A stretch of 64,000 bases of DNA. Origin: Psychrobacillus sp. NEAU-3TGS (lineage in GTDB: Bacteria > Bacillota > Bacilli > Bacillales_A > Planococcaceae). Of this stretch, positions 1-10,450 are shown in pieces. The notes under the pieces were generated by a model, which was not told where the DNA came from, searched no databases, and was given only the letters and a program-made list of their open reading frames with translations. Each line of letters opens with the position of its first letter. Within the stretch, counting starts at the first letter, position 1. The stretch covers positions 558,001 to 622,000 of the forward strand of contig NZ_JAPNOZ010000011.1 of the NCBI RefSeq assembly GCF_029955155.1. Direction: 5' to 3'. The position numbers and the translations under genes were made by a program.

Positions 1-271
1 GAGCTACTTTCCCTTTCCCTGTAATCCAAGGGAATACAACCCATGTATTTAAATCTGGAACTAAATACATATCAGATTCTTCAATTCGCACGAATCCTTC
101 AATAGAAGAACCGTCGAACATCATTTTATTGTCGAGAGCTTTATCGAGCTGACTCACTGGAATTTCAACGTTTTTAATCGTACCTAGTATGTCTGTAAAC
201 TGAAGACGAATAAAATTCACCTCATGTTCCTTGACGAACTTTTTAATATCTTCTTTTGTGTACTTGCTCAT
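1..271 (-). CDS. glnA: Glutamine synthetase, N-terminal part (runs off window)
   Basis: This is the first 90 codons of type I glutamine synthetase, which makes glutamine from glutamate, ammonia and ATP. The visible protein begins [20 protein letters not shown] and contains the beta-Grasp domain motif [11 protein letters not shown] and the stretch [11 protein letters not shown], both typical of GlnA. The ATG at 271-269 is preceded by an AGGAGAG ribosome binding site. The gene lies 40 bases downstream of glnR in the classical glnRA order and should be co-transcribed from the GlnR-controlled promoter. The C-terminal catalytic part is outside the window, before position 1. Confidence 0.95.
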   Translation of the reverse strand, partial: MSKYTKEDIKKFVKEHEVNFIRLQFTDILGTIKNVEIPVSQLDKALDNKMMFDGSSIEGFVRIEESDMYLVPDLNTWVVFPWITGKGKVA

Positions 272-311
272 TTTTTCACTCTCCTAAATTATTTTATAAT
301 CAAACCCCGTT

Positions 312-695
312 CTATCGAAAGAAGCGAGATAGATCTCCTTGTCGTAAAGATGCCCGTTGATGTCTTTGGGCTATTTGCATTTCTTCTTTTACAATTGCAC
401 GAAGTTGTGCATCTGTAATTACTTGTTTTGCATCGTTTTTTAATGCTGGATTATTTTTCATCTCAAAGATTTGTTTAATCCCGGCAATATTCACGCCTGT
501 TGCTAGCATGTCTTTTATTTCCAATAAAGTATCGATATCATCTAGCGAGAACATGCGTTGTTTTCCTTCTGTTCGTGCAGGCTGAACAAGTTCATGCTCT
601 TCATAATATCGAATTTGTCTAGCTGTTAAGCCAGTTAACTGCATGACAATATTCATAGATAGCAGTGGCATGGAACGTCTCCATTCCTTTTCCAT
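312..695 (-). CDS. glnR: MerR-family glutamine synthetase repressor GlnR
   Basis: This 127-residue protein has an N-terminal MerR-type winged helix-turn-helix (LLSMNIVMQLTGLTARQIRY, then EEHELVQPARTEGKQRMFSLDDID) followed by a short C-terminal tail like that through which GlnR senses feedback-inhibited glutamine synthetase. Its length is close to that of Bacillus GlnR (about 135). It represses the glnRA operon when glutamine is plentiful. An AGGAGGTG ribosome binding site precedes the ATG. Two matches to the GlnR/TnrA box lie just upstream, supporting both the identification and autoregulation. Confidence 0.95.
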   Translation of the reverse strand: MEKEWRRSMPLLSMNIVMQLTGLTARQIRYYEEHELVQPARTEGKQRMFSLDDIDTLLEIKDMLATGVNIAGIKQIFEMKNNPALKNDAKQVITDAQLRAIVKEEMQIAQRHQRASLRQGDLSRFFR

Positions 696-724
696 CGCTG
701 CACCTCCTAGTTGGATATATGAAT

Positions 725-753
725 AGTATATGTCATGTTAGCTAACATGTCAA
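725..753 (-). promoter_or_regulatory. Sigma-A promoter of glnRA
   Basis: On the minus strand the -35 is TTGACA (748-753) and the -10 is TATACT (725-730), with exactly 17 bases between them. It lies 30 bases upstream of the glnR start codon. Confidence 0.85.
731..747 (-). promoter_or_regulatory. GlnR operator 1, filling the promoter spacer
   Basis: TGTCA, seven bases, TAACA matches TGTNA-N7-TNACA perfectly. The 17-base box coincides with the whole -35/-10 spacer, so GlnR binding should directly block RNA polymerase. Confidence 0.8.
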
Positions 754-758
754 CATCA

Positions 759-775
759 TGTAAGGAAAAGTGACA
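759..775 (-). promoter_or_regulatory. GlnR operator 2, upstream of the -35
   Basis: TGTAA, seven bases, TGACA is a second perfect match to the GlnR/TnrA box. It begins five bases beyond the -35 and mirrors the two-operator arrangement known for Bacillus glnRA. Confidence 0.75.
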
Positions 776-898
776 TCATTTTTTTGCACTTAATAATCCA
801 TATTTACCCCTAGTAACATGCATCTTCTCAAACCAGGTAATCCTTTAGCTTTATAGAATTTATAGCCCTCAGCTGTGCATTAGTTTCTTTCACCAGCA

Positions 899-1190
899 AG
901 TGGTTGCTCTTGTTGGTTATTTGGTTGCTCTCATGCTGAATTGATTGCTTTCATCGTTACTCTGGTTGCTTTCAATGACTTGCTAGTTGCCCTTAGCCAT
1001 TTACTGGATATGATATATCTCGCATACTATGTATCTCCAGCCGCTTCTTCCCTTCCACTCATTATTTTAAGAATTGGTTGCTTTCACTAGTAATTTGGTT
1101 GCTCTCATGCTGAATTGATTGCTTTCATCATAAATCTGGTTGCTTTCAATGACTTGCTGGTTGCCCTTAGCCATTTAATGGGATTAATTG
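899..1190. repeat. Phased 20-21 bp repeats (TGGTTGCTYTCA), two blocks
   Basis: The 560-base gap between glnR and ynbB has no convincing gene. It holds two copies of a block of about 110 bases (about 899-1007 and 1075-1184) ending in a shared tail, TTGCCCTTAGCCATTTA. Within each block the motif TGGTTGCT(T/C)TCA recurs every 20-21 bases (near 901, 921, 941, 962, 983 and 1075, 1096, 1115, 1138, 1158). On the minus strand the motif reads GAAAGCAACCA, which in one frame gives a degenerate ESNQ-containing peptide, but start codons and ribosome binding sites are lacking and the frame breaks. Confidence 0.7.
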
Positions 1191-1301
1191 AGTCCAGCAA
1201 CACTCTCCCTGACACTCTTTATAAAAAGCTGTATATGTTTAACTAATCTCACCGTTCCATACTTTCCCCATCAGAGGCACAACAAAACAAGACTGAAAAT
1301 T

Positions 1302-1338
1302 AAAAAACGTAGAAAATGATTTACTCATTTTCCACGTT
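1302..1338 (-). terminator. Rho-independent terminator of ynbB
   Basis: On the minus strand AACGTGGAAAATGA and TCATTTTCTACGTT form a 14-base stem with one G-T wobble and a short loop, followed by a T run, just after the ynbB stop codon. Confidence 0.85.
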
Positions 1339-1348
1339 TCTTTCATTT

Positions 1349-2602
1349 CTATAACTTCCGTAAAGACTGCACTGCTCCTAAAATGGCATATTTCACATGT
1401 TCGTACGTTAAACCACCTTGTATAAAAGCCGTATACGGAGGACGAATTGGACCATCAGCCGTTAACTCCATACTCGAACCTTGGATGAATGTTCCGGCTG
1501 CCATAATTACATCATCCTCGTAGCCTGGCATATAGGCAGGTTCTGGCGCAAATTGTGCATTTACCGGCGAATGCAATTGAATCGCTTTGCAAAACTGAAT
1601 CATTTGCTCGGCCGTTTGAAACGATACCGATTGAATAAGGTCTGTTCTTGTTTGCGAATAATGAGGCTCCGTCGTCATTCCCACATCTTCTAATACTGCA
1701 GACGTAAAAATGGCTCCTTTTACCGCTTGCGAAACAATATGCGGAGCTAGGAAAAATCCTTGGTACATATCCATCAAGGTATTTAGAGAAGCTCCAGCCT
1801 CTGCTCCAATTCCCGGTGAGGTCATACGATACGCACATTTCGTTACAAGCTCAGCTTTTCCTGCAATGTAGCCACCCGTTTTCGCAATACCACCACCAGG
1901 ATTTTTGATCAAAGAGCCTGCCATCAAATCTACCCCAGCATTGGTCGGTTCCAGTTCTTCCACAAACTCTCCGTAGCAATTGTCCACGAAAATAATGGCA
2001 TCTTCTTTTATCGCTCTTATCTTTTGAACCATTTCTTTTATTTGCTCCACCGTAAATGAAGGTCGCACTGCATACCCTTTTGAACGTTGGATCGCAATTA
2101 CTTTTGTATTTGCTTTGACCGTTTTTTCAACCATTTCCCAATCGATCACTCCTGATTCCAGCAAGTCAACATGCTGATACGAAATACCAAAATCGGCAAG
2201 TGAACCAGTATCTTCTTCTCCTCCACTAACGATCGATTGAAGTGTATCATAGGGCTTTCCAGTTATGTACAACAACTCATCATTCGGTCTAAGCACGCCA
2301 AACAAACTAATCGAAATGGCATGCGTACCCGAAATAATTTGCGGACGTACAAGTGCAGCTTCTGCTCCAAACGTGGTCGCATACACTCTTTCTAACGTAT
2401 CACGTCCCTCGTCGTCATAGCCGTAGCCAGTAGATGGGTTAAAGTGGTGATCACTTACTTGATGCGTTTTAAATGCATGGATTACTTTTTGTTGATTGAA
2501 GAATGCTATATTTTCTACTTCTTTATGGTAGCTCGCAATTTTTGCTTCCGCTCTTTTTGCAATATCTAAAACTTCTGGTGATAATGTTGTCGTAAAATTC
2601 AT
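1349..2602 (-). CDS. ynbB: PLP-dependent methionine gamma-lyase family protein YnbB
   Basis: The protein of 417 residues belongs to the YnbB family (annotated as methionine gamma-lyase family or aluminium resistance protein), a fold-type I PLP enzyme. The likely PLP lysine is in SLIKNPGGG, and IIFVDNCYGEF carries the aspartate expected to contact the cofactor ring. I chose the ATG at 2602 because AAGGAG lies just before it and family members start near MNFTTTLSPE; the open frame extends 16 codons further upstream without a good site. The true substrate of this family is not settled. It sits upstream of glnR as in Bacillus and has its own terminator. Confidence 0.85.
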   Translation of the reverse strand: MNFTTTLSPEVLDIAKRAEAKIASYHKEVENIAFFNQQKVIHAFKTHQVSDHHFNPSTGYGYDDEGRDTLERVYATTFGAEAALVRPQIISGTHAISISLFGVLRPNDELLYITGKPYDTLQSIVSGGEEDTGSLADFGISYQHVDLLESGVIDWEMVEKTVKANTKVIAIQRSKGYAVRPSFTVEQIKEMVQKIRAIKEDAIIFVDNCYGEFVEELEPTNAGVDLMAGSLIKNPGGGIAKTGGYIAGKAELVTKCAYRMTSPGIGAEAGASLNTLMDMYQGFFLAPHIVSQAVKGAIFTSAVLEDVGMTTEPHYSQTRTDLIQSVSFQTAEQMIQFCKAIQLHSPVNAQFAPEPAYMPGYEDDVIMAAGTFIQGSSMELTADGPIRPPYTAFIQGGLTYEHVKYAILGAVQSLRKL

Positions 2603-2685
2603 CTGTTTCGCTCCTTGATTTAAATGACAAATAGAAAAGACTAATCTCAACTAAATGAAATTAGCCTTCGCTGAAGTAAAGTTAG

Positions 2686-2985
2686 TTAAAACTGTATCTC
2701 GCCTTCCCAATCTAGCATGCCACCTGCAACGTTTGTTACTGTAAAACCGTTTTCCTCGAGAATCTCGCAAGCCATCGCACTGCGGCCACCAGCTTTGCAG
2801 ACGATATAATGAGGTACGGATTTGTCCAGTTGATCCATACTCGTTTCGATTTGACCTAGCGCGATATGTTTTGCACCTGGAATGATACCAGTTGCTACTT
2901 CTTCGCTTTCACGTACATCAATGACACTTACTGTTTCGCCAGCGTCTATTTTTTCTAAAAGTTGTTCCGTTGTAATTACATTCAT
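2686..2985 (-). CDS. Single-domain rhodanese-like sulfurtransferase
   Basis: A 99-residue single rhodanese domain. The active-site loop CKAGGRS (about residues 63-69) holds the catalytic cysteine that carries a persulfide, and the N-terminal VSVIDVRESEEVATGIIPGA is the usual CDC25/rhodanese A motif. It probably works in cytoplasmic sulfur transfer. The ribosome binding site is weak (AGAAGGG some distance from the ATG). It occupies the place near hfq where hflX is often found in relatives. Confidence 0.9.
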   Translation of the reverse strand: MNVITTEQLLEKIDAGETVSVIDVRESEEVATGIIPGAKHIALGQIETSMDQLDKSVPHYIVCKAGGRSAMACEILEENGFTVTNVAGGMLDWEGEIQF

Positions 2986-3060
2986 TTTTTAATCTGCCCT
3001 TCTGATATCTATTCCTTTAAAATCATAATAGTAACCAGCTTGTCTGTCAATTTACCCGGC

Positions 3061-3282
3061 TTATTCTTCCGTAAGCGGTACAGGCTTAGAAGGAGCAAAT
3101 GTCGAAATAGCATGCTTGTATATTAATTGTTGCTTTCCATCTGACTCAAAAAGAACGGTAAAATTATCATAAGACTTCACTAACCCTTTTAGTTGGAAGC
3201 CGTTTAATAAAAATACAGTAACAAAAATATTGTTTTTTCTTAATTGATTCAAATAATTGTCTTGAATATTCATAGGTTTCAT
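3061..3282 (-). CDS. hfq: RNA chaperone Hfq
   Basis: A 73-residue Sm-like protein that forms a hexameric ring and binds small RNAs and mRNA tails. It starts [18 protein letters not shown] and contains the Sm1 motif [13 protein letters not shown] and the Sm2 motif [13 protein letters not shown], closely resembling Bacillus Hfq in length and sequence. The ATG at 3282 is preceded by a GGGGGA site; a longer frame starting seven codons earlier is less likely. It is directly downstream of miaA, the conserved arrangement. Confidence 0.95.
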   Translation of the reverse strand: MKPMNIQDNYLNQLRKNNIFVTVFLLNGFQLKGLVKSYDNFTVLFESDGKQQLIYKHAISTFAPSKPVPLTEE

Positions 3283-3348
3283 TCCAATTCCCCCATTGTG
3301 CATTTTACATAATTAAGTACTCTCCACATCTACTATTCGCCTTATTTC

Positions 3349-4266
3349 TTAATTATCCTGCAAGAAATCGGTAATTTCTTTTATAATCTTTTTACCATCC
3401 ATAAATGGATCATACCAATGGATGTCCATTTTGTTACGGAAATAAGTTAACTGGCGTTTTGCGTACCTTCTAGAGTTTTGCTTTAAATTATCCAATGCCT
3501 CTTCTAGTGTGAGGAATCCATCCAAGTAAGCATAAATTTCTTTATAACCGATTGCTTGAATCGATTGAACTCCACGAATCCCTTGCTCATGGAGTTTTTT
3601 TACTTCTTCTAATAATCCTTTTTCCACCATCAACTCTACCCGTTTATTTATCCGCTCGTACAGAACTTCACGATCGGTTGTTAGACCGATTATATAATGG
3701 GGATATACTTTTTCCTGCCCATGGTCTTGTTCTATTTCTTTTTTCTGCTTTCCGCTAAGCTCTACTCGTTCGATCGCGCGAATCACTCGTTGTATATTAT
3801 TCGGATGAATTTCACTAGCTGCCTCTGGGTCTAGCTTACGTAATCGATTAAATAGTTCATCTGATGGGAGCTTTTCTAATTCTTTTTGTAAGCTTGCGTC
3901 TATTTTAGGCTGCTCTGTAAAACGAAAATCATATAAGACAGATTGGATATAGAGCCCAGTTCCTCCAACGATTATCGGCAGTTTCCCTCTCGCTGCAATT
4001 TCTTCTATTTTCTCTCGCACGATTTTTTGATATTCCGCTACCGAGAAACTTTCTGTGGGATCCTTTATGTCCAATAAATGATGGGGAACTCCTTCCATCT
4101 CCTCTTCCGTAATTTTCGCTGTTCCAATAGAGAGCTCGCGGTAGATTTGCATAGAATCACCGTTAATGATTTCTCCATTAAACGTTTTTGCAAGCTCAAT
4201 ACTTAGAGCAGTTTTCCCTACGGCTGTAGGACCTACAATTGCTAGTACTACAGGTTTCTCAGACAT
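3349..4266 (-). CDS. miaA: tRNA dimethylallyltransferase MiaA
   Basis: The 305-residue enzyme adds a dimethylallyl group to A37 of tRNAs reading UNN codons. The P-loop GPTAVGKT (residues 12-19), the substrate-binding GDSMQIYRE and [14 protein letters not shown], and the C-terminal [15 protein letters not shown] are all MiaA signatures, and the length is normal. Its start overlaps the end of the upstream hydrolase gene by 8 bases, so the two are probably translationally coupled. hfq follows downstream. Confidence 0.95.
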   Translation of the reverse strand: MSEKPVVLAIVGPTAVGKTALSIELAKTFNGEIINGDSMQIYRELSIGTAKITEEEMEGVPHHLLDIKDPTESFSVAEYQKIVREKIEEIAARGKLPIIVGGTGLYIQSVLYDFRFTEQPKIDASLQKELEKLPSDELFNRLRKLDPEAASEIHPNNIQRVIRAIERVELSGKQKKEIEQDHGQEKVYPHYIIGLTTDREVLYERINKRVELMVEKGLLEEVKKLHEQGIRGVQSIQAIGYKEIYAYLDGFLTLEEALDNLKQNSRRYAKRQLTYFRNKMDIHWYDPFMDGKKIIKEITDFLQDN

Positions 4267-5155
4267 CTTTTAACATCCAATTTAAGATAAATTGATATGT
4301 GTCTTGTTTATTTACTTCGTTTAAAATTTCATGTCGTGCATTTTCAATTAATTGAACTGTTACATTTTCCATTCCTATATTCGTCATACCTTTCGCTACT
4401 TTAAAAATATCCTTACCAGATTTACCGACCGGGTCTTCTAGACCGCTAATTAATAATATAGGTAAATCTTTTCTTATGTTCTTGAGTTCACTTTTATGAT
4501 GAACTATTTTTAATCCATGAAAAAGATCGATATAAAATTGATTTGAAGGGATAAAACCGCAATATGGATCATCGATATACTTTTTCACTTCATTTGCATC
4601 CGAACTCAACCAATCGAAATCTGTTTGAGCATCTTGAAACTGTTTATTGAACCCACCAAAGGAAAGCTTGTTAAGCAAAGGGCTTTCCGCTTGCGGTGTT
4701 TTCTTTTTGGAAGCAAGCTTTCCGATGACAGTCCCAATATCTCCCATAATTCCAGGATCAAATGCCGTACCACTGAGGACAACCTTAGCTAGAGATTCAC
4801 TATACTTTTGCATATATCTTCTCGCAACAAAGGACCCCATACTATGACCAAATAAAACAAGCGGCACGTCTCCGATATCTTCTCGCACATGCACTAAAAC
4901 TTCTCGTACGTCTTCTACGATTCGTTCAAAACCATCTTGAACTGCCAAAAAACCTAGTTGCCCATTTTTTTCAGCTGTTTTTCCATGCCCACGATGATCG
5001 TGACCACTCACGATAAAGCCTTTTCCTACTAAAAATTGTGCAAATTCCTCATAGCGTTCTATATGCTCTGCCATCCCGTGCAAAAGATGCACATGAAGGA
5101 CCGGAGTTTCTTCCGGCATATATTTGACAATATGAACCAAGTGACCATCAGACAT
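4259..5155 (-). CDS. Alpha/beta hydrolase, lysophospholipase/monoacylglycerol lipase type
   Basis: A 298-residue serine hydrolase of the Hydrolase_4 (monoglyceride lipase, PldB) family. The nucleophile elbow is GHSMGS, the oxyanion region is [13 protein letters not shown] and the HDHRGHGKT motif follows; SGLEDPVG and [10 protein letters not shown] supply the likely acid and histidine. No signal peptide is seen, so it is probably cytoplasmic. It lies between glpD and miaA and overlaps miaA by 8 bases. Its neighbourhood with glycerol catabolism genes fits a role in glyceride or lysolipid hydrolysis, but that is inference. Confidence 0.85.
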   Translation of the reverse strand: MSDGHLVHIVKYMPEETPVLHVHLLHGMAEHIERYEEFAQFLVGKGFIVSGHDHRGHGKTAEKNGQLGFLAVQDGFERIVEDVREVLVHVREDIGDVPLVLFGHSMGSFVARRYMQKYSESLAKVVLSGTAFDPGIMGDIGTVIGKLASKKKTPQAESPLLNKLSFGGFNKQFQDAQTDFDWLSSDANEVKKYIDDPYCGFIPSNQFYIDLFHGLKIVHHKSELKNIRKDLPILLISGLEDPVGKSGKDIFKVAKGMTNIGMENVTVQLIENARHEILNEVNKQDTYQFILNWMLKDV

Positions 5156-5175
5156 TTGACCTTCTAGAATCGTTT

Positions 5176-6828
5176 TCAGAGAGCAGCCCTGCTTTCATTT
5201 ATAGTAGCTTCCATTAATAATGCGTCCAATTGTTTTTGATAAAAAGTCTTTTCTTGCTCGCTATACTGTAACAATTGCGCCATCACGTTCAATATACCCT
5301 CTTTATACATTTTATATTGATCGATTTTAAAATAAAGCATTCCCGTTCTTCTTACTAAAAAGTCAGCAGGAGTATAGGCCATCTCTTCATGAACCGCATA
5401 ATAGACTTGCGCAAGAAGACTTAATGGCAGCTCAGTTGGAATGGTCGACAGTATATGCGCATAGTGGAATACTCGGTCTACATTCGTTCCATAAAATTTC
5501 GCTAAGCTTTTTCCTTCAGCTATCGATAAACCATACGAAGGAGCTAATTGCGCTTTCGTTGCAATAAAAGCTTCCAACTGGTCCGCTCCTCCGAGGTCCC
5601 CACCCGATAGAGGAACATGCTTAGTGACACAGGGACCATATTGTTCATCGCCCAACTCTTTGGAAATAGCATTGACGATGGTTTCCGCCATTTTACGATA
5701 GCCCGTCAATTTACCACCAGCAATTGTAAATAATCCAGCCTCAGACCGCCAAATTTCATCTTTCCTAGAAATTTCAGAAGGATTTTTCCCATCCTCATAT
5801 ATGAGCGGACGAACACCAGCCCAAGTAGATTCCACCTGTCTTTTCGAAACATTTACAAGCGGAAACATATGATGAACTGCATTTACTAAATAGTCCACAT
5901 CTTCATCCGTTGCAGTAGGATGTTCGATATTCCCTTCAAAAAAAGTATCCGTTGTACCGACATATGTTTTCCCCTCACGCGGAATCGCAAAAATCATGCG
6001 TTTATCGGGAGCATCAAAATAAACTGCCTGCCTTAAAGGAAAAACAGATTGATCCAAGACGATATGGACACCTTTTGTTAGCTTTAACTTTTTCTTATTA
6101 TCAATGGCATCTAGTGATCGTACTGCGTCTACCCAAGGTCCAGTTGCATTCACCACTTTTTTCGCGTGAATATGAATGCGCTTGTTTTTTAGTACATCTA
6201 CAATTTCTGCACCGTTGATTTTGTTTTGATCATCATATAAAAAAGATTTTGCTTTCGCATAGTTAAGACAAACTGCCCCTTTTTCAATTGCTTTTTTCAG
6301 CACTTCTATTGTTAGTCTCGCATCATCTGTTCGATATTCTACATAGTAGCCGCCACCTAGTAAATCTTTACTTTTTAAAAGCGGTTCTTTTTCAAGCGTT
6401 TGCTCCGGAGTCAGCATATGACGTCGCTCTTCTTTTTTGACACCAGCTAGAAAATCATACACTTTCAATCCTGCAGATGTGCTAAGTGGTCCAAATGTTC
6501 CTTTTTTATGAAACGGTAACAACATCCATTCTGGTTCGGTCACATGCACAGCATTTTCATACACGATTTCTCGTTCTTTCCCAACCTCTGCTACTACTTT
6601 CACATCAAACTGCTTTAAATATCGAAGTCCACCATGTACAAGCTTCGTCGATCTACTAGAAGTTCCGGCAGCAAAATCCTGCATCTCGACTAGTGCGACG
6701 GACATGCCGCGAGTCACCGCATCTAATGCTATACCCGCTCCCGTAATACCTCCTCCGATGACTAATACATCGAATTCGTAAAAATTCAATGTGTGCAAAA
6801 TTTGTTCTCGTTCCACAGAAGATTTCAC
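5176..6828 (-). CDS. glpD: Aerobic glycerol-3-phosphate dehydrogenase GlpD
   Basis: A 550-residue FAD enzyme that oxidises glycerol-3-phosphate to dihydroxyacetone phosphate and feeds electrons to menaquinone at the membrane. The N-terminal dinucleotide-binding motif is VLVIGGGITGAGIALDAVTRG, followed by the typical SSRSTKLVHGGLRYLKQFD; AGGKLTGYRKMAE is the C-terminal FAD contact. The start is GTG directly after the glpK stop codon, with AGGTGG inside the end of glpK as ribosome binding site, so glpK and glpD form one translationally coupled unit. Confidence 0.95.
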   Translation of the reverse strand: MKSSVEREQILHTLNFYEFDVLVIGGGITGAGIALDAVTRGMSVALVEMQDFAAGTSSRSTKLVHGGLRYLKQFDVKVVAEVGKEREIVYENAVHVTEPEWMLLPFHKKGTFGPLSTSAGLKVYDFLAGVKKEERRHMLTPEQTLEKEPLLKSKDLLGGGYYVEYRTDDARLTIEVLKKAIEKGAVCLNYAKAKSFLYDDQNKINGAEIVDVLKNKRIHIHAKKVVNATGPWVDAVRSLDAIDNKKKLKLTKGVHIVLDQSVFPLRQAVYFDAPDKRMIFAIPREGKTYVGTTDTFFEGNIEHPTATDEDVDYLVNAVHHMFPLVNVSKRQVESTWAGVRPLIYEDGKNPSEISRKDEIWRSEAGLFTIAGGKLTGYRKMAETIVNAISKELGDEQYGPCVTKHVPLSGGDLGGADQLEAFIATKAQLAPSYGLSIAEGKSLAKFYGTNVDRVFHYAHILSTIPTELPLSLLAQVYYAVHEEMAYTPADFLVRRTGMLYFKIDQYKMYKEGILNVMAQLLQYSEQEKTFYQKQLDALLMEATINESRAAL

Positions 6829-10157
<3,329 letters not shown>

Positions 10158-10204
10158 TTTCTTCACCTACTTTTTTTAAAGATTAGAAAGTATATACCTT
10201 ATAC

Positions 10205-10450
10205 TCAGTATCGATCTAGCTCCTGCGCAAAGCTCGTCGCAGAAGAACGTTGCCCCTCGGGGTCAAATGGGAAAAAGCTGCTCCTGCGCACAGCTCGTCG
10301 CAAACAAAATCGCTTGTGGTGACTGAGGAGCTGCCTCCTTGGCCCGCACGATGCGGGTTATGTCTGCTTTGCCACAGGATGTGGCGTACTTTGCAGACCT
10401 ACCACTTTCCCATTTGCCTGTCGGGGCAGACATAGGCGCTTGCGCTTTTT
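10205..10450. repeat. Hairpin-array repeat between mutL and mutS
   Basis: This GC-richer block has no coding potential that I trust. CTCCTGCGCA(A/C)AGCTCGTCGCA occurs twice (about 10219 and 10280). Several small hairpins follow: CCCC-TC-GGGG (about 10253), CCCGCA-CGA-TGCGGG (10343-10357), and GCCACA-GGA-TGTGGC (10371-10385) nested inside GTCTGC/GCAGAC. It ends at GCGC-TT-GCGC followed by seven T on the plus strand (about 10437-10452), which looks like a weak terminator. A related copy lies at 21.5-21.8 kb. Confidence 0.7.

Noticed and set aside
899-1190. CRISPR array
   Set aside because: The conserved motif is only about 12 bases with 8-10 base fill, repeats are degenerate, and there are no cas genes or leader.
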